From JACPDI01 sp035463475 (GTDB taxonomy: Bacteria > Acidobacteriota > Vicinamibacteria > Vicinamibacterales > 2-12-FULL-66-21), in assembly GCA_035463475.1 (NCBI GenBank), contig DATHTE010000014.1, forward strand, positions 3,183 through 67,182: a DNA stretch of 64,000 nt, written 5' to 3'. Position numbers and translations under genes: made by a program. Under the pieces are notes generated by a model, which saw only the letters and a program-made list of their open reading frames with translations, searched no databases and had not been told where the DNA came from. Of the stretch, positions 24,059-32,458 are shown piece after piece; the first letter of the stretch is position 1, and the number at the start of each line of letters is the position of its first letter.

Positions 24059-25219
24059 TCAGTATCGCTTCAGACTCGGATCCACCCGCTCGATCCACGC
24101 GAGGATGCCGCCCTCGAGATTGTGAACGTCGGGATATCCGCGACCGCGCAGGAAGTGGGCAGCGCGGGCGCTGCGCACGCCGGATCGACAGTGCACGATG
24201 ACCTCCCGATCCTTGGGAATCTCGGAGTACCGCTGGTTCAGCTCACCCAGCGGAATCAGCTGTGCTCCAGGAATCCTGCAGATGCTGTGCTCCGCCGGCT
24301 CGCGGACGTCCACGAGGACGAATGACGCCTTGCGCTCCATGCGTTCCTTCAGCTCTTCAACCGTCACGTTCTGTTCGTCCTCCACCGGTGGCGTGGTGCC
24401 GTCGCAGTACTCATCGTAGTCCCGGAGCACGGTGATAGTCGGGGCCGTGCCGCAGACCGGGCAGTCGGGATCGCGGTTCAACCGGAGCTCGCGGAATCGC
24501 ATGCGCAGCGCGTCGAGCACCAGGAAGCGCCCAACGAGAGGGGTCCCCTCGCCCAGCGCCAGCTTGATCGCCTCGGTCGCCTGGATGGTGCCGATGATGC
24601 CCGGCAGGACGCCAAGCACGCCGCCTTCGGCGCAGTTCTGGATGAGGCCCGGTGGCGGCGGCTCGGGATGAAGGCAGCGGTAGCAGGGACCGCCGGGCAT
24701 CGCGAAGACCGACGCCTGCCCCTCGAAACGGAAGATGCTGCCGTAGACGTTCGGCTTGCGCGCCAGCACGCACGCGTCGTTCACAAGGTAGCGCGTCGCG
24801 AAATTGTCCGTACCGTCCACGACGATGTCGTAGCGCGCGAGCAGGTCGAGCGCGGACGCCGCGCTGAACCGCGTCTCGTGTGTGGCGATCGTGATGCTGG
24901 AATTCATCGCGCGCAGCCGTTCGGCCGCGGCCGCGAGCTTCGGTCGTCCGACGTCCGACTCGGCGTACAGAATCTGGCGCTGCAGGTTCGACGAATCGAC
25001 ACGGTCGAAATCCACCAGCCCGATCGTGCCGACGCCAGCAGCGGCGAGATAGAGGGACGCGGGGGACCCGAGTCCACCGGCGCCGATGCACAGCACGCGC
25101 GCCGCTTTTAGCCTCCGCTGGCCGGCGGCGCCCACTTCCGGCATCGCCAGGTGGCGTGCGTAACGGTGCAGTTCTCCGGTGGTGAGCTCGACCTCTTCCA
25201 TGCGTTTTGCGTGGATCAT
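24059..25219 (-). CDS. moeB: MoeB/ThiF-type adenylyltransferase fused to rhodanese
   Basis: The product is 386 aa. The N-terminal E1-like domain has VLCIGAGGLGSPASLYLAAAG, DSSNLQRQILY and the zinc cysteines in PCYRC and DPDCPVCG. The C-terminal rhodanese domain (about 285-386) carries the active Cys in VIVHCRSGVRSA. Such fusions adenylylate and then thiolate the C-terminus of small sulfur carriers (MoaD, ThiS or others). It sits beside the SUF operon, which supplies sulfur; the exact carrier partner is not in view. Confidence 0.9.
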   Translation of the reverse strand: MIHAKRMEEVELTTGELHRYARHLAMPEVGAAGQRRLKAARVLCIGAGGLGSPASLYLAAAGVGTIGLVDFDRVDSSNLQRQILYAESDVGRPKLAAAAERLRAMNSSITIATHETRFSAASALDLLARYDIVVDGTDNFATRYLVNDACVLARKPNVYGSIFRFEGQASVFAMPGGPCYRCLHPEPPPPGLIQNCAEGGVLGVLPGIIGTIQATEAIKLALGEGTPLVGRFLVLDALRMRFRELRLNRDPDCPVCGTAPTITVLRDYDEYCDGTTPPVEDEQNVTVEELKERMERKASFVLVDVREPAEHSICRIPGAQLIPLGELNQRYSEIPKDREVIVHCRSGVRSARAAHFLRGRGYPDVHNLEGGILAWIERVDPSLKRY

Positions 25220-25247
25220 TATCGCCGCTTTCGCCTAATATTCGGGT

Positions 25248-26690
25248 GTGGTTCCCCTACAGTTCGTCGTCGGACTGGCCCTCGGCCTGGGTGTCGCCGC
25301 GGCACTGTATTTCTGGGTGCGCGGGCGCAACGCGGCCGAGGTGGCGGACGCGCGCGCGAGGCTCGAGGCGGAGATGGAAGCCCATTCCGCCGTGGTCGAG
25401 TCGCTGCGGGCGAAGGAACTGCAGCTGCAGCAGAACGCAACCGAGCTGGGGCGCGTCCGTGTCGACCTCGCCACCGCGCTCGCTCAACTGGATGCGGAAC
25501 GGCGCACGGTCGACGAGAAGATCGCGACGCTTGCCGCTGCCGAGGAGCGGCTCAAGGACGCCTTCGCGGCACTCTCGCAGGAAGCGTTGAAGAGCAGCAA
25601 CGAGTCGTTCCTCCAGCTCGCGAAAACCACGTTCGAGAAGCTGCAGGAAAAGGCCGTCGGCGAGCTGGAAAAACGTGAGAACGCCGTCAGCCAGCTGGTG
25701 CTGCCGCTGCAGCAGTCGCTCGACACGGTGGGGAAGACCGTCGCGGAGATCGAGAAGTCGCGCATAGAGGCGTACAGCCGGATCGACGAACAGCTGAAAT
25801 CGCTCGCGAACACTCAGAACACCCTGCAGGCGGAAACCAACCATCTCGTGAACGCCCTGCGATCCCCGAACGTGCGCGGCCAGTGGGGGGAAATGCAGCT
25901 GCGCCGGGTCGTCGAAGCGGCGGGGATGGTGGAGCACTGCGACTTCGACTTCAAGGAGACCGTCGGCACCGAAGACGGCAGGCTGATTCCGGATCTGCTG
26001 GTGCGGCTGCCCGGCGGGAAGAACGTCGTGGTGGACTCGAAGGTCCCCGCCACGGCCTTTCTGGAGGCCATCACCGAGTCCAATGACGATGCGCGCGAGG
26101 CCAGGCTCAGGGAACACGCGCGGCAGGTCCGCGATCACATCGCGAAGCTCGCTGCCAAGTCGTACTGGGCGCATTTCCAGCCGACCCCGGACATCGTCGT
26201 CATGTTCCTGCCGGGCGAGTCTCTGCTGAGCGCGGCGCTGCTGCACGATCCGTCGCTGCTCGACTTCAGCGTTTCGAAAGGCGTGATGCTCGCCAGCCCG
26301 CTGACGCTCATCGGATTGCTGCGCGCCGTGGCGTTCGGCTGGCAACAGGAGGCGCTGGCGAGAAACGCCCAGGAAATCAGCAGCCTGGGCCAGCAGCTCT
26401 ACGACCGGATTCGGGTGCTGCTCGAACACCTCGACGATCTCGGGCGCGATCTGCAGGGGTCTGTTGACGCCTACAACCGCGTGCTCGCGTCGCTCGGCTC
26501 ACGCGTGCTGGTCACCGCTCGGAAGCTCAAGGAGCTGGGGGTCGCGACGACGAAGGAGCTGCCGGACGTGCACCCGGTGGACGTCGCGCCGCGCTCTCCG
26601 CAGAACAGCGAGCTGGCGGGGCTGCTTGGGGAAGCCGCGGTGGACGGCGAGCTCGTGGCTCCTCTGTCCGACGAAACAGAGAAGGTGTGA
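25248..26690 (+). CDS. rmuC: DNA recombination protein RmuC
   Basis: The product is 480 aa. An N-terminal membrane anchor (VVGLALGLGVAAALYFWV) is followed by a long coiled coil (about 25-190) and the RmuC nuclease-like domain: LRSPNVRGQWGEMQLRRVVE, LPGGKNVVVDSKVP and MFLPGESLLSAAL. RmuC limits inversions at short repeats, an interesting partner for a genome rich in palindromes. GTG 25248 is the start; a TAATAT lies 8 nt upstream, so the transcript may have little or no leader. Confidence 0.9.
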   Translation: MVPLQFVVGLALGLGVAAALYFWVRGRNAAEVADARARLEAEMEAHSAVVESLRAKELQLQQNATELGRVRVDLATALAQLDAERRTVDEKIATLAAAEERLKDAFAALSQEALKSSNESFLQLAKTTFEKLQEKAVGELEKRENAVSQLVLPLQQSLDTVGKTVAEIEKSRIEAYSRIDEQLKSLANTQNTLQAETNHLVNALRSPNVRGQWGEMQLRRVVEAAGMVEHCDFDFKETVGTEDGRLIPDLLVRLPGGKNVVVDSKVPATAFLEAITESNDDAREARLREHARQVRDHIAKLAAKSYWAHFQPTPDIVVMFLPGESLLSAALLHDPSLLDFSVSKGVMLASPLTLIGLLRAVAFGWQQEALARNAQEISSLGQQLYDRIRVLLEHLDDLGRDLQGSVDAYNRVLASLGSRVLVTARKLKELGVATTKELPDVHPVDVAPRSPQNSELAGLLGEAAVDGELVAPLSDETEKV

Positions 26691-26726
26691 GCGTGTACGG
26701 GGTCAGCCCCCGTTCACGCTTCACCT
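26683..26726. terminator. Long hairpin between convergent genes
   Basis: AGGTGTGAGCGTGTACGGGG (26683-26702) pairs almost fully with CCCCGTTCACGCTTCACCT (26708-26726), across a short loop. It includes the rmuC stop codon and ends 3 bp before the stop of the convergent gene. The TACGGGG core suggests it derives from the GGGGTC-type palindromes. It could end transcription from both sides, but lacks a T-run. Confidence 0.5.
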
Positions 26727-26728
26727 AC

Positions 26729-27439
26729 CTATCTGAGCTCCGCGGTCAGCGTGACGCTCGCCCGTATCTCGATCTCCCCGGCCGCGATCGGCGTAGGCAC
26801 CGACTGCTTCATCTCCGCCCGCATCGCCGTCACGTAGGGCATCGGCGGTGGCACGTCGGGCCGGCCTCCTTCCTCGATCTTCAGCACGCGCGCGACGGTC
26901 ATGCCGGCGCCTGAGGCCGCGGCGTCGGCGCGGCCCCTCGCATCGGCGACCGCCACCCTCAGCGCCTCGCGCTCGACGCGCTCACGGTCGCGGAGGTCGA
27001 AGCGGATGGCCCCGGCGTTGGTCGCGCCGGCGGCGATTGCCGCGTCGATCACCTCGCCGAGCCGATCGAGCTCGTCCACGCGCGCCTCGATGCGGTTGCG
27101 CGCCGTGTAGGCGCGCAGCACCTGGCGGCCGTCCACGTAATCGAACTCCGGCGCCAGGTCGTATCCGCGCGTCTGCACCGCGTCGGCCGGCAGCCCCAGC
27201 GCGCGGAGCCGCTGCTGCACGGCGGTCATGATCTCCGCGTTGCGCGTGGCGGCCTCGCGCGGCGCCTTGGATCGGGTCTCGACGGCGAGGTCGACAAACG
27301 CGCGATCCGGCGCGCGGCGCAGGATGGCTTCCCCCTGCGTCACGACCGTGGGCACGCGCGGCTCCGGCGAGCGCGTCTCCTGGGCGCGCGCCGGCGCGGC
27401 AGCGAAGCAGAGCAGAACGGCGAGCGTGATCGTCTTCAT
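26729..27439 (-). CDS. Secreted SIMPL-domain (DUF541) protein
   Basis: The product is 236 aa. A signal peptide spans about 1-19 (cleaved after ARAQ). The SIMPL domain reads VVTQGEAILRRAPDRAFVDLAVETR at its start and ends IEIRASVTLTAEL. The family includes periplasmic and kinase-interacting proteins with unclear function. It converges on rmuC. Confidence 0.85.
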   Translation of the reverse strand: MKTITLAVLLCFAAAPARAQETRSPEPRVPTVVTQGEAILRRAPDRAFVDLAVETRSKAPREAATRNAEIMTAVQQRLRALGLPADAVQTRGYDLAPEFDYVDGRQVLRAYTARNRIEARVDELDRLGEVIDAAIAAGATNAGAIRFDLRDRERVEREALRVAVADARGRADAAASGAGMTVARVLKIEEGGRPDVPPPMPYVTAMRAEMKQSVPTPIAAGEIEIRASVTLTAELR

Positions 27440-27466
27440 GTTCGTTAGGACGCGGCGGGCGGGCGA

Positions 27467-28285
27467 TCAGCCGGCGCCGAGCGGGCTCGGCGGGCCCGCC
27501 GACGTGCACGCCACGCGGAAGCCGATGCTGTACGAGTATGTGTCCGGCGGGACCTTGTGCCGGTAGCTGCACGTGAGCATGCGCGGGTCGGACGTCGGCC
27601 AGCCGCCGCCGCGGACGATGCGCAGCGAGCCGCGCGACGGGCCGCGCGGGTTGCGTTCGGGCGACCGTGAGTAGAAGTCCGCGGCGTACCAGTCGGACAC
27701 CCATTCCCAGACATTGCCGATCGCGTCGCGGACGCCGAACGCGTTCGGCGGATAGTGCGTCACCGGCGTGGTGCCGGCGCCGTCGCGGTGACGCGGATCG
27801 AGCAGGAAGTTCGCCCGCGACGGATCGAGCGCGTCGCCCCACGGCAGGCGCTCGTTCGATCCCGCGCGCGCCGCGCACTCCCACTCCGCTTCGGTGGGCA
27901 GCCGCATCGGGCGGCTGAGCAGCGAGGAAAGCCACGCGCAGTACGCCGCCGCGTCCTCCCAGTTCACGAGCGTCACCGGATGATCCAGGCGCCCTTGGGG
28001 CGGGCGGCCGGCAGCCCAGACATACGGGGCCGCGGAGGCCCGGAACGCCGCCTCGCGTTCGGGCCCGCCGCTCGCGACAATGAGCGGCAGCTCGTAGATG
28101 CCCGGCGGGCGGTGCCCGGTCTCCACCGTGAACCGCGCGTACTGCCCGACGGTCACGGAATGGACGCCGATCTCGAACGCATCGAGCGCCACGACGTGCG
28201 CGGGACGCTCGTCCTCCTCGCCGTGGTCGGCGCCCATGACGAACTCGCCCGCCGTGATCCGAACCGTTTCCGGCAGTCCCTGCAC
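27467..28285 (-). CDS. Formylglycine-generating-enzyme-like (SUMF1/FGE family) protein
   Basis: The product is 272 aa. The FGE-sulfatase fold shows ITAGEFVMGAD, PVTLVNWEDAAAYCAWL, RLPTEAEWECAARAG, IGNVWEWVSDWY, RIVRGGGWPTS and a C-terminal IGFRVA. True FGE needs two close C-terminal cysteines for copper; here I see one Cys near LTCSYRHK and one in RVACTS. Function as formylglycine-generating enzyme is therefore uncertain, and many relatives have other oxidative roles. No sulfatase gene is nearby and there is no signal peptide. Confidence 0.8.
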   Translation of the reverse strand: MQGLPETVRITAGEFVMGADHGEEDERPAHVVALDAFEIGVHSVTVGQYARFTVETGHRPPGIYELPLIVASGGPEREAAFRASAAPYVWAAGRPPQGRLDHPVTLVNWEDAAAYCAWLSSLLSRPMRLPTEAEWECAARAGSNERLPWGDALDPSRANFLLDPRHRDGAGTTPVTHYPPNAFGVRDAIGNVWEWVSDWYAADFYSRSPERNPRGPSRGSLRIVRGGGWPTSDPRMLTCSYRHKVPPDTYSYSIGFRVACTSAGPPSPLGAG

Positions 28286-28358
28286 GCGTTGGCCCGCGGG
28301 CCGTCCCTCCCTGTTGAGTGCCGACGGGAACGTTACCAGATTCGACTAGACTGATGCC

Positions 28359-29495
28359 ATGCGCATCGAACAATTCGCCATGGAGCGGATGCAGTCCACC
28401 TGGGAGAACCGGGTCGAGATCAATCTCTCCGAGAGCGGCGTTCATCCGCTGCGCGTCGACGAGCTGTGCGACACCCCGGAGCTCCGCGAACTCCTGCTCC
28501 GGCAGGAGCTCGTATACACGCAGTCGAACGGCACGCCGGAGCTGCGCCGCTTCATCGCGGCCATGTACCCAGGGGCGACGGAAGACCATGTTGAAGTGAC
28601 CAACGGCGGATCCGAGGCGAACTACATCACGCTCTGGAACCTCGTCGAGCCGGGCGACGAGGTCGTCATGATGGTGCCGAACTACATGCAGTCCTGGGGA
28701 CTGGCGCGCGGGTTCGGCGGACAGCTCAAGCCGTGGGCGCTGCGTGAGGTGCACGACGGCGCATCGCCGCGCTGGCGACCGGACTTCGACGCGCTGCGAT
28801 CGCTCGTGACCTCGAGGACGCGCCTGGTGCTGATCTGCAATCCCAACAACCCGACCGGCGCGCGGTTGACGGCGGCGGACCTGGACGAGATCTGCCGGAT
28901 CGCCGGCGCGCATGGCGCGTGGCTGCTTTCCGACGAGATCTATCGTGGCGCGGAGCGGGACGGCGTCGAGACCGCGTCGGTCTGGGGCCGCTACGAGCGG
29001 GCAATCGTGACGAGCGGGCTGTCCAAGGCCTACGGCCTGCCCGGGCTGCGCATCGGCTGGATCGTCGCACCGCCAGACCTGATCGCGAAGCTCTGGTCGT
29101 ACCACGATTACACGACGATCTCGCCCGGGGCCATGAGCGACCTGCTCGCGCGCGTCGCGCTCGCCCCCTCGCGCCGCGCCCGGATCGTCGCGCGGACGCG
29201 GCGAATCATCGGCGAGAACTATCCGATCGTGCGGGATTGGCTCGACGCCTTCGGCGGGCAGTTCCGCCACGCGGCGCCCGAAGCCGGCGCGATCGTCTAC
29301 GTCGCGTATCGATACCCGATCAACTCGACGGAGCTGATCCTCAAGCTGAAGGACACGCACAGCGTGCTGATCGTGCCGGGGGACCACTTCCACATGGACG
29401 GCTACTTCCGGCTCGGGTTCGGGTCTGAGACCGATTACCTGAGGGAGGGACTGAAGCGGCTCAACGCGCTGCTGGAGTCTTTCGCGAAGGTGTGA
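28359..29495 (+). CDS. PLP-dependent class I/II aminotransferase
   Basis: The product is 378 aa. The fold-type I pattern is clear: EVTNGGSEANYI, LVLICNPNNPTGA, WLLSDEIYRGAE and the lysine motif VTSGLSKAYGLPGLRIGW. It ends with FRLGFGSE. The substrate cannot be read from sequence. It overlaps the homoserine dehydrogenase gene by GTGA, which hints at an aspartate-family amino-acid role. Confidence 0.88.
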   Translation: MRIEQFAMERMQSTWENRVEINLSESGVHPLRVDELCDTPELRELLLRQELVYTQSNGTPELRRFIAAMYPGATEDHVEVTNGGSEANYITLWNLVEPGDEVVMMVPNYMQSWGLARGFGGQLKPWALREVHDGASPRWRPDFDALRSLVTSRTRLVLICNPNNPTGARLTAADLDEICRIAGAHGAWLLSDEIYRGAERDGVETASVWGRYERAIVTSGLSKAYGLPGLRIGWIVAPPDLIAKLWSYHDYTTISPGAMSDLLARVALAPSRRARIVARTRRIIGENYPIVRDWLDAFGGQFRHAAPEAGAIVYVAYRYPINSTELILKLKDTHSVLIVPGDHFHMDGYFRLGFGSETDYLREGLKRLNALLESFAKV

Positions 29496-30523
29496 CGTTC
29501 GATCTCCTCCTGGTCGGCTTCGGCAACGTCGGCCGGCGCTTTGCCCGGCTGCTCGAAGAGCGGCGCGCCCGGCTGGCATCCGGCTACGACATCCAGACGC
29601 GCATCGTCGGCGTGGCCACGGGTGGGCACGGCGGCGTGTTCGATCCGGGCGGCGTGGATCTCGCGCGCGCCCTGGCGTCCCCTGAAAGCCTGGGGCCCGT
29701 GCCGAACGGGCTGGAGTTGATCGCCGCCGCAGCCGCGACCCCCGGGCGCGCGCCCCGGGTCGTCGTCGAAACGTCCCCACTCAGCATCGAGGACGCCCGG
29801 CCGGCGATCGACCACGTGCGGCTCGCGCTGCTGTCGCGCATGCACGTCGTCAGCGCCAACAAAGGGCCGGTGGCGCTCGCCTACCGCGAGCTGCGGCTGC
29901 TGGCGGATCGCATGGGGGTTCGCTACCTCTTCGAGGGAGCCGTGATGGACGGCATCCCCGTGTTCAATCTGGTGCGGGACTCGATGCCGGCCGCCGACGT
30001 CCTCGGATTTCGCGGCGTCTTGAACAGCACGACGAACTACATCATCACGAGGCTCGAGGACGGGGAGGAATTCGGCCCGGCGCTGGCGGAGATGCGGCGG
30101 CAGGGGGTCGCCGAGGCGGACGCGTCGCTGGACATCGACGGCTGGGACGCCGCGGCGAAGACCGCGGCGCTCGTGAACGTGCTCATGGACGGCGCGATCG
30201 GGCCGCGCGACGTCGCGCGCACGGGCATCGCGGCGCTGACCGGCGCGCGCGTGCGCGAGGCCGTGGCGCACGGGCGGCGTATCAGGCTCGTCGCATCCGC
30301 GCGCCGCGAGGCAGGAACGATCCGGGCGAGCGTCGCGCCCGAGGAGCTCGCCTCAGAAGACCCGCTGGCGCTTCTGCGGGGAATGTCCAATGCGCTGTAC
30401 ATCGAGACGGACGTGCTCGGCCGGGTGGGAATCACGCAGGTCGATGGCGGCCTCACGCAGACGGCGTACGCGCTCCTCTCGGACCTGGTGACGCTCGGCC
30501 GAGTGCCTCCAGCGCCTCGGTGA
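29492..30523 (+). CDS. hom: Homoserine dehydrogenase
   Basis: The product is 343 aa, a short form without ACT domain. The NAD(P) loop is LLLVGFGNVGRRFARLL, then HVVSANKGPVA, FEGAVMDGIPVFNLVR, and the active-site region GVLNSTTNYII, EADASLDIDGWDAAAK. It reduces aspartate semialdehyde to homoserine on the way to threonine and methionine. GTG 29492 overlaps the aminotransferase stop. Its 3' end overlaps the convergent glutaredoxin-like gene by 71 bp. Confidence 0.92.
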   Translation: MTFDLLLVGFGNVGRRFARLLEERRARLASGYDIQTRIVGVATGGHGGVFDPGGVDLARALASPESLGPVPNGLELIAAAAATPGRAPRVVVETSPLSIEDARPAIDHVRLALLSRMHVVSANKGPVALAYRELRLLADRMGVRYLFEGAVMDGIPVFNLVRDSMPAADVLGFRGVLNSTTNYIITRLEDGEEFGPALAEMRRQGVAEADASLDIDGWDAAAKTAALVNVLMDGAIGPRDVARTGIAALTGARVREAVAHGRRIRLVASARREAGTIRASVAPEELASEDPLALLRGMSNALYIETDVLGRVGITQVDGGLTQTAYALLSDLVTLGRVPPAPR

Positions 30524-30728
30524 GCGCCTGGGGGTCGAAGCCACTGATACGCGCCTTGCCGATGATCGTGACCGGGACGCTGCGAATTCCGAGCGCGACG
30601 AGATCGCGATACGCCGCGGCGTCTTCCTCGACGTTGCGCGCCGTGAAGGGCCGGCCGGAGCGTGAAAGAAACTCCTTCACCTGTTCGCACGCGTGTCAAT
30701 GCGAACCGCTGAAGACGACGATCTCCAT
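30453..30728 (-). CDS. Glutaredoxin-like protein with in-frame UGA in the CxxC motif (probable selenoprotein)
   Basis: The product is 91 residues if TGA 30698-30696 is read through. It starts MEIVVFSGSH-U-HACEQV, so residue 11 (U) takes the place of the first Cys of the CxxC. The rest is a complete glutaredoxin/NrdH-type fold: KEFLSRSGRPFTARNVEED, the cis-Pro segment SVPVTIIGKARISGFD. Both flanks of the UGA are in one frame without indels. A SECIS-like hairpin lies 22 nt downstream. The 3' end overlaps homoserine dehydrogenase antisense, and the start lies only 12 bp from the divergent CoA-transferase gene. Together with 5170-5688 it suggests a selenocysteine-decoding host. Confidence 0.8.
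30662..30680 (-). promoter_or_regulatory. bSECIS-like hairpin of the glutaredoxin-like gene
   Basis: On the minus strand GTGAAGG (30680-30674) pairs with CTTTCAC (30668-30662) with one G-T pair, closing the loop AGTTT. The loop starts 22 nt after the UGA and has G in its second position, as bacterial SECIS elements require. Confidence 0.6.
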
Positions 30729-30740
30729 TGCGATGATTCT

Positions 30741-31946
30741 ATGCCTGCCGCGCCCGATACCGCCGGTCCGCTGACCGGTATAACCGTCATCGACCTCAGC
30801 CGCGTGCTGTCTGGTCCGTTCTGCACGATGCAGCTGGCGGACATGGGCGCCCGGGTGATCAAAGTCGAGCAGCCTGGCCGCGGCGACGACACGCGCGCCT
30901 GGGGCCCGCCCTTCCCCGGTGGCGAGAGCGCGTACTACCTGAGCATCAACCGGAACAAGGAGAGCCTTGCGCTCGATCTGAAGCATGCAGCCGCGCGCGG
31001 CGTCCTCGAACGCCTGCTCGCGCGCGCGGACGTCGTCGTCGAGAATTTCCGTCCGGGGACGGCCGAACGGCTCGGCGTGGGGTACGCGCAGGTCAGGGAG
31101 CGCTGGCCCCGGGTGATCTACTGCTCGATTTCCGGCTTCGGGCAGACGGGGCCACGGCGAGACGCGCCGGGGTACGACTCGGTCGTCCAGGCGGAAGGGG
31201 GCTTGATGAGCGTGACGGGGCACGCGGACAGACCACCCGTCCGGCTCGGCGTCGCCATCGGCGACATGGCCGCGGGACTCTACGCCGCCTACGCGATCGC
31301 GCTCGCGCTGATGAGCCGGCACCGGTCGGGGCGAGGCCAGTTCATCGACGTCGGGATGCTCGACTCGGTCGCCTCTTTGCTCACGTATCAGGCGGCGCTG
31401 TTTTTCGCCGACGGCACCGTGCCGAGGCGGATGGGCAATCGGCACCCGACGATCGCGCCCTACGACACGCTCGCAGCCTCGGACGGCGACTTCGTGCTCG
31501 CGGTCGGCAACGACGAACAATGGCGCCGTCTCTGCGCGACGCTGCACCTCGAGCACCTCGCGTCGGACCCGCGCTACGCGACGAACGACCAGCGCGTGGT
31601 GAACTATGACGGTCTGCGGCCGGTGCTCGCCGAGAAGTTCGCGACCCGCTCACGCGATGCGTGGATCGAGACGCTGCTGGGGGCCGGCGTGCCGTGCGGA
31701 TCCGTGCGCGAGATTCCAGAGGTGCTGGCGGACCCGCAACTGGCCGCGCGCGACATGATTGTCTCGCTCCCGCACGCCACGGCCGGCCGCATCAACGTGC
31801 TCGGCGTGCCCCCGAAATTGTCCGAGACGCCAGGACGCGTGCTCTCCCCTCCACCCAGGCTGGGAGAACACACGGACGCAATCTTGAAGGAACTGGGCTT
31901 CGAGGTCCCGGAGATCGACGCGATGCGATCGGCGGGTGCGATCTAA
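30741..31946 (+). CDS. CaiB/BaiF (family III) CoA-transferase
   Basis: The product is 401 aa from ATG 30741; the longer open frame overlaps the divergent gene. Family III marks include VIDLSRVLSGPFCTMQLADMGA, VIKVEQPGRGDD, LNRNKESLALDLK-like residues (SINRNKESLALDLK), VVVENFRPGT, ISGFGQTGPRRDAPGYD, and QFIDVGMLDSVASLL. Such enzymes move CoA between carboxylic acids (for example formyl-, carnitine- or mesaconyl-CoA). Neighbours do not reveal the acid. Confidence 0.9.
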   Translation: MPAAPDTAGPLTGITVIDLSRVLSGPFCTMQLADMGARVIKVEQPGRGDDTRAWGPPFPGGESAYYLSINRNKESLALDLKHAAARGVLERLLARADVVVENFRPGTAERLGVGYAQVRERWPRVIYCSISGFGQTGPRRDAPGYDSVVQAEGGLMSVTGHADRPPVRLGVAIGDMAAGLYAAYAIALALMSRHRSGRGQFIDVGMLDSVASLLTYQAALFFADGTVPRRMGNRHPTIAPYDTLAASDGDFVLAVGNDEQWRRLCATLHLEHLASDPRYATNDQRVVNYDGLRPVLAEKFATRSRDAWIETLLGAGVPCGSVREIPEVLADPQLAARDMIVSLPHATAGRINVLGVPPKLSETPGRVLSPPPRLGEHTDAILKELGFEVPEIDAMRSAGAI

Positions 31947-31988
31947 TCCCCGACGGCCCTGTCATAGATGCGGTTGTCGATCAAAACG

Positions 31989-32411
31989 TCACACGAACGC
32001 GCCGAACTCCGCCAGCACGAACTCGACGACGTCTTCTTCGGTGAGCTCGCCGATCCCCTTCCCGTCCCGGATCGGACGCTCGACCGTCGTCACGCGCCCT
32101 CCGCGCGCGCGGTTCGCGCGGCCGATCACCTGCGGCGGCGTGGAGTCCGTGTCCAGCTCCACCTCGAAGTAGTCCTCGCGCGACGTGGTGGACGCCAGGC
32201 GAACGCCGTTCGCCGGCGTGAACACCTTGAACGGATAGCCTTCAGCCGACAGCACCGAAGCAACCAACCGGAACGCCGGCACCGCCACGCGATGCAGGAA
32301 GGTGTCGTACTCGTGGGAGGCGCGATCCAGGTCGCCCCGCCTCAGTTCCGACGCGCGCCGGGCCTCCTCGATGCGCGCGCGGAATTTCCGGCGCACGTCC
32401 GCAACTTCCAT
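31989..32411 (-). CDS. Conserved-looking protein of unknown function
   Basis: The product is 140 aa from ATG 32411. It starts with a basic helix (RRKFRARIEEARRASE), followed by an alpha/beta region ending in an acidic segment (ELTEEDVVEFVLAEFGAF). There is no signal peptide or membrane segment. It lies 47 nt downstream of the PilT-like ATPase gene on the same strand and may share its transcript. I recognise no family. Confidence 0.7.
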   Translation of the reverse strand: MEVADVRRKFRARIEEARRASELRRGDLDRASHEYDTFLHRVAVPAFRLVASVLSAEGYPFKVFTPANGVRLASTTSREDYFEVELDTDSTPPQVIGRANRARGGRVTTVERPIRDGKGIGELTEEDVVEFVLAEFGAFV

Positions 32412-32458
32412 GTGTCTCCTCGTGGGCATGCCGGGCGCGGTGCGGGGCTCGGGGGCGC

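Noticed and set aside
26982..29780. 932-codon open frame on the minus strand
   Set aside because: It is Arg/Gly/Ala-rich shadow sequence over the SIMPL, FGE-like, aminotransferase and homoserine dehydrogenase genes; high GC produces such long frames.
30453..30680. 75-residue protein starting after the UGA
   Set aside because: It would lack the first strand and the redox motif of glutaredoxin; the upstream in-frame part completes the fold.
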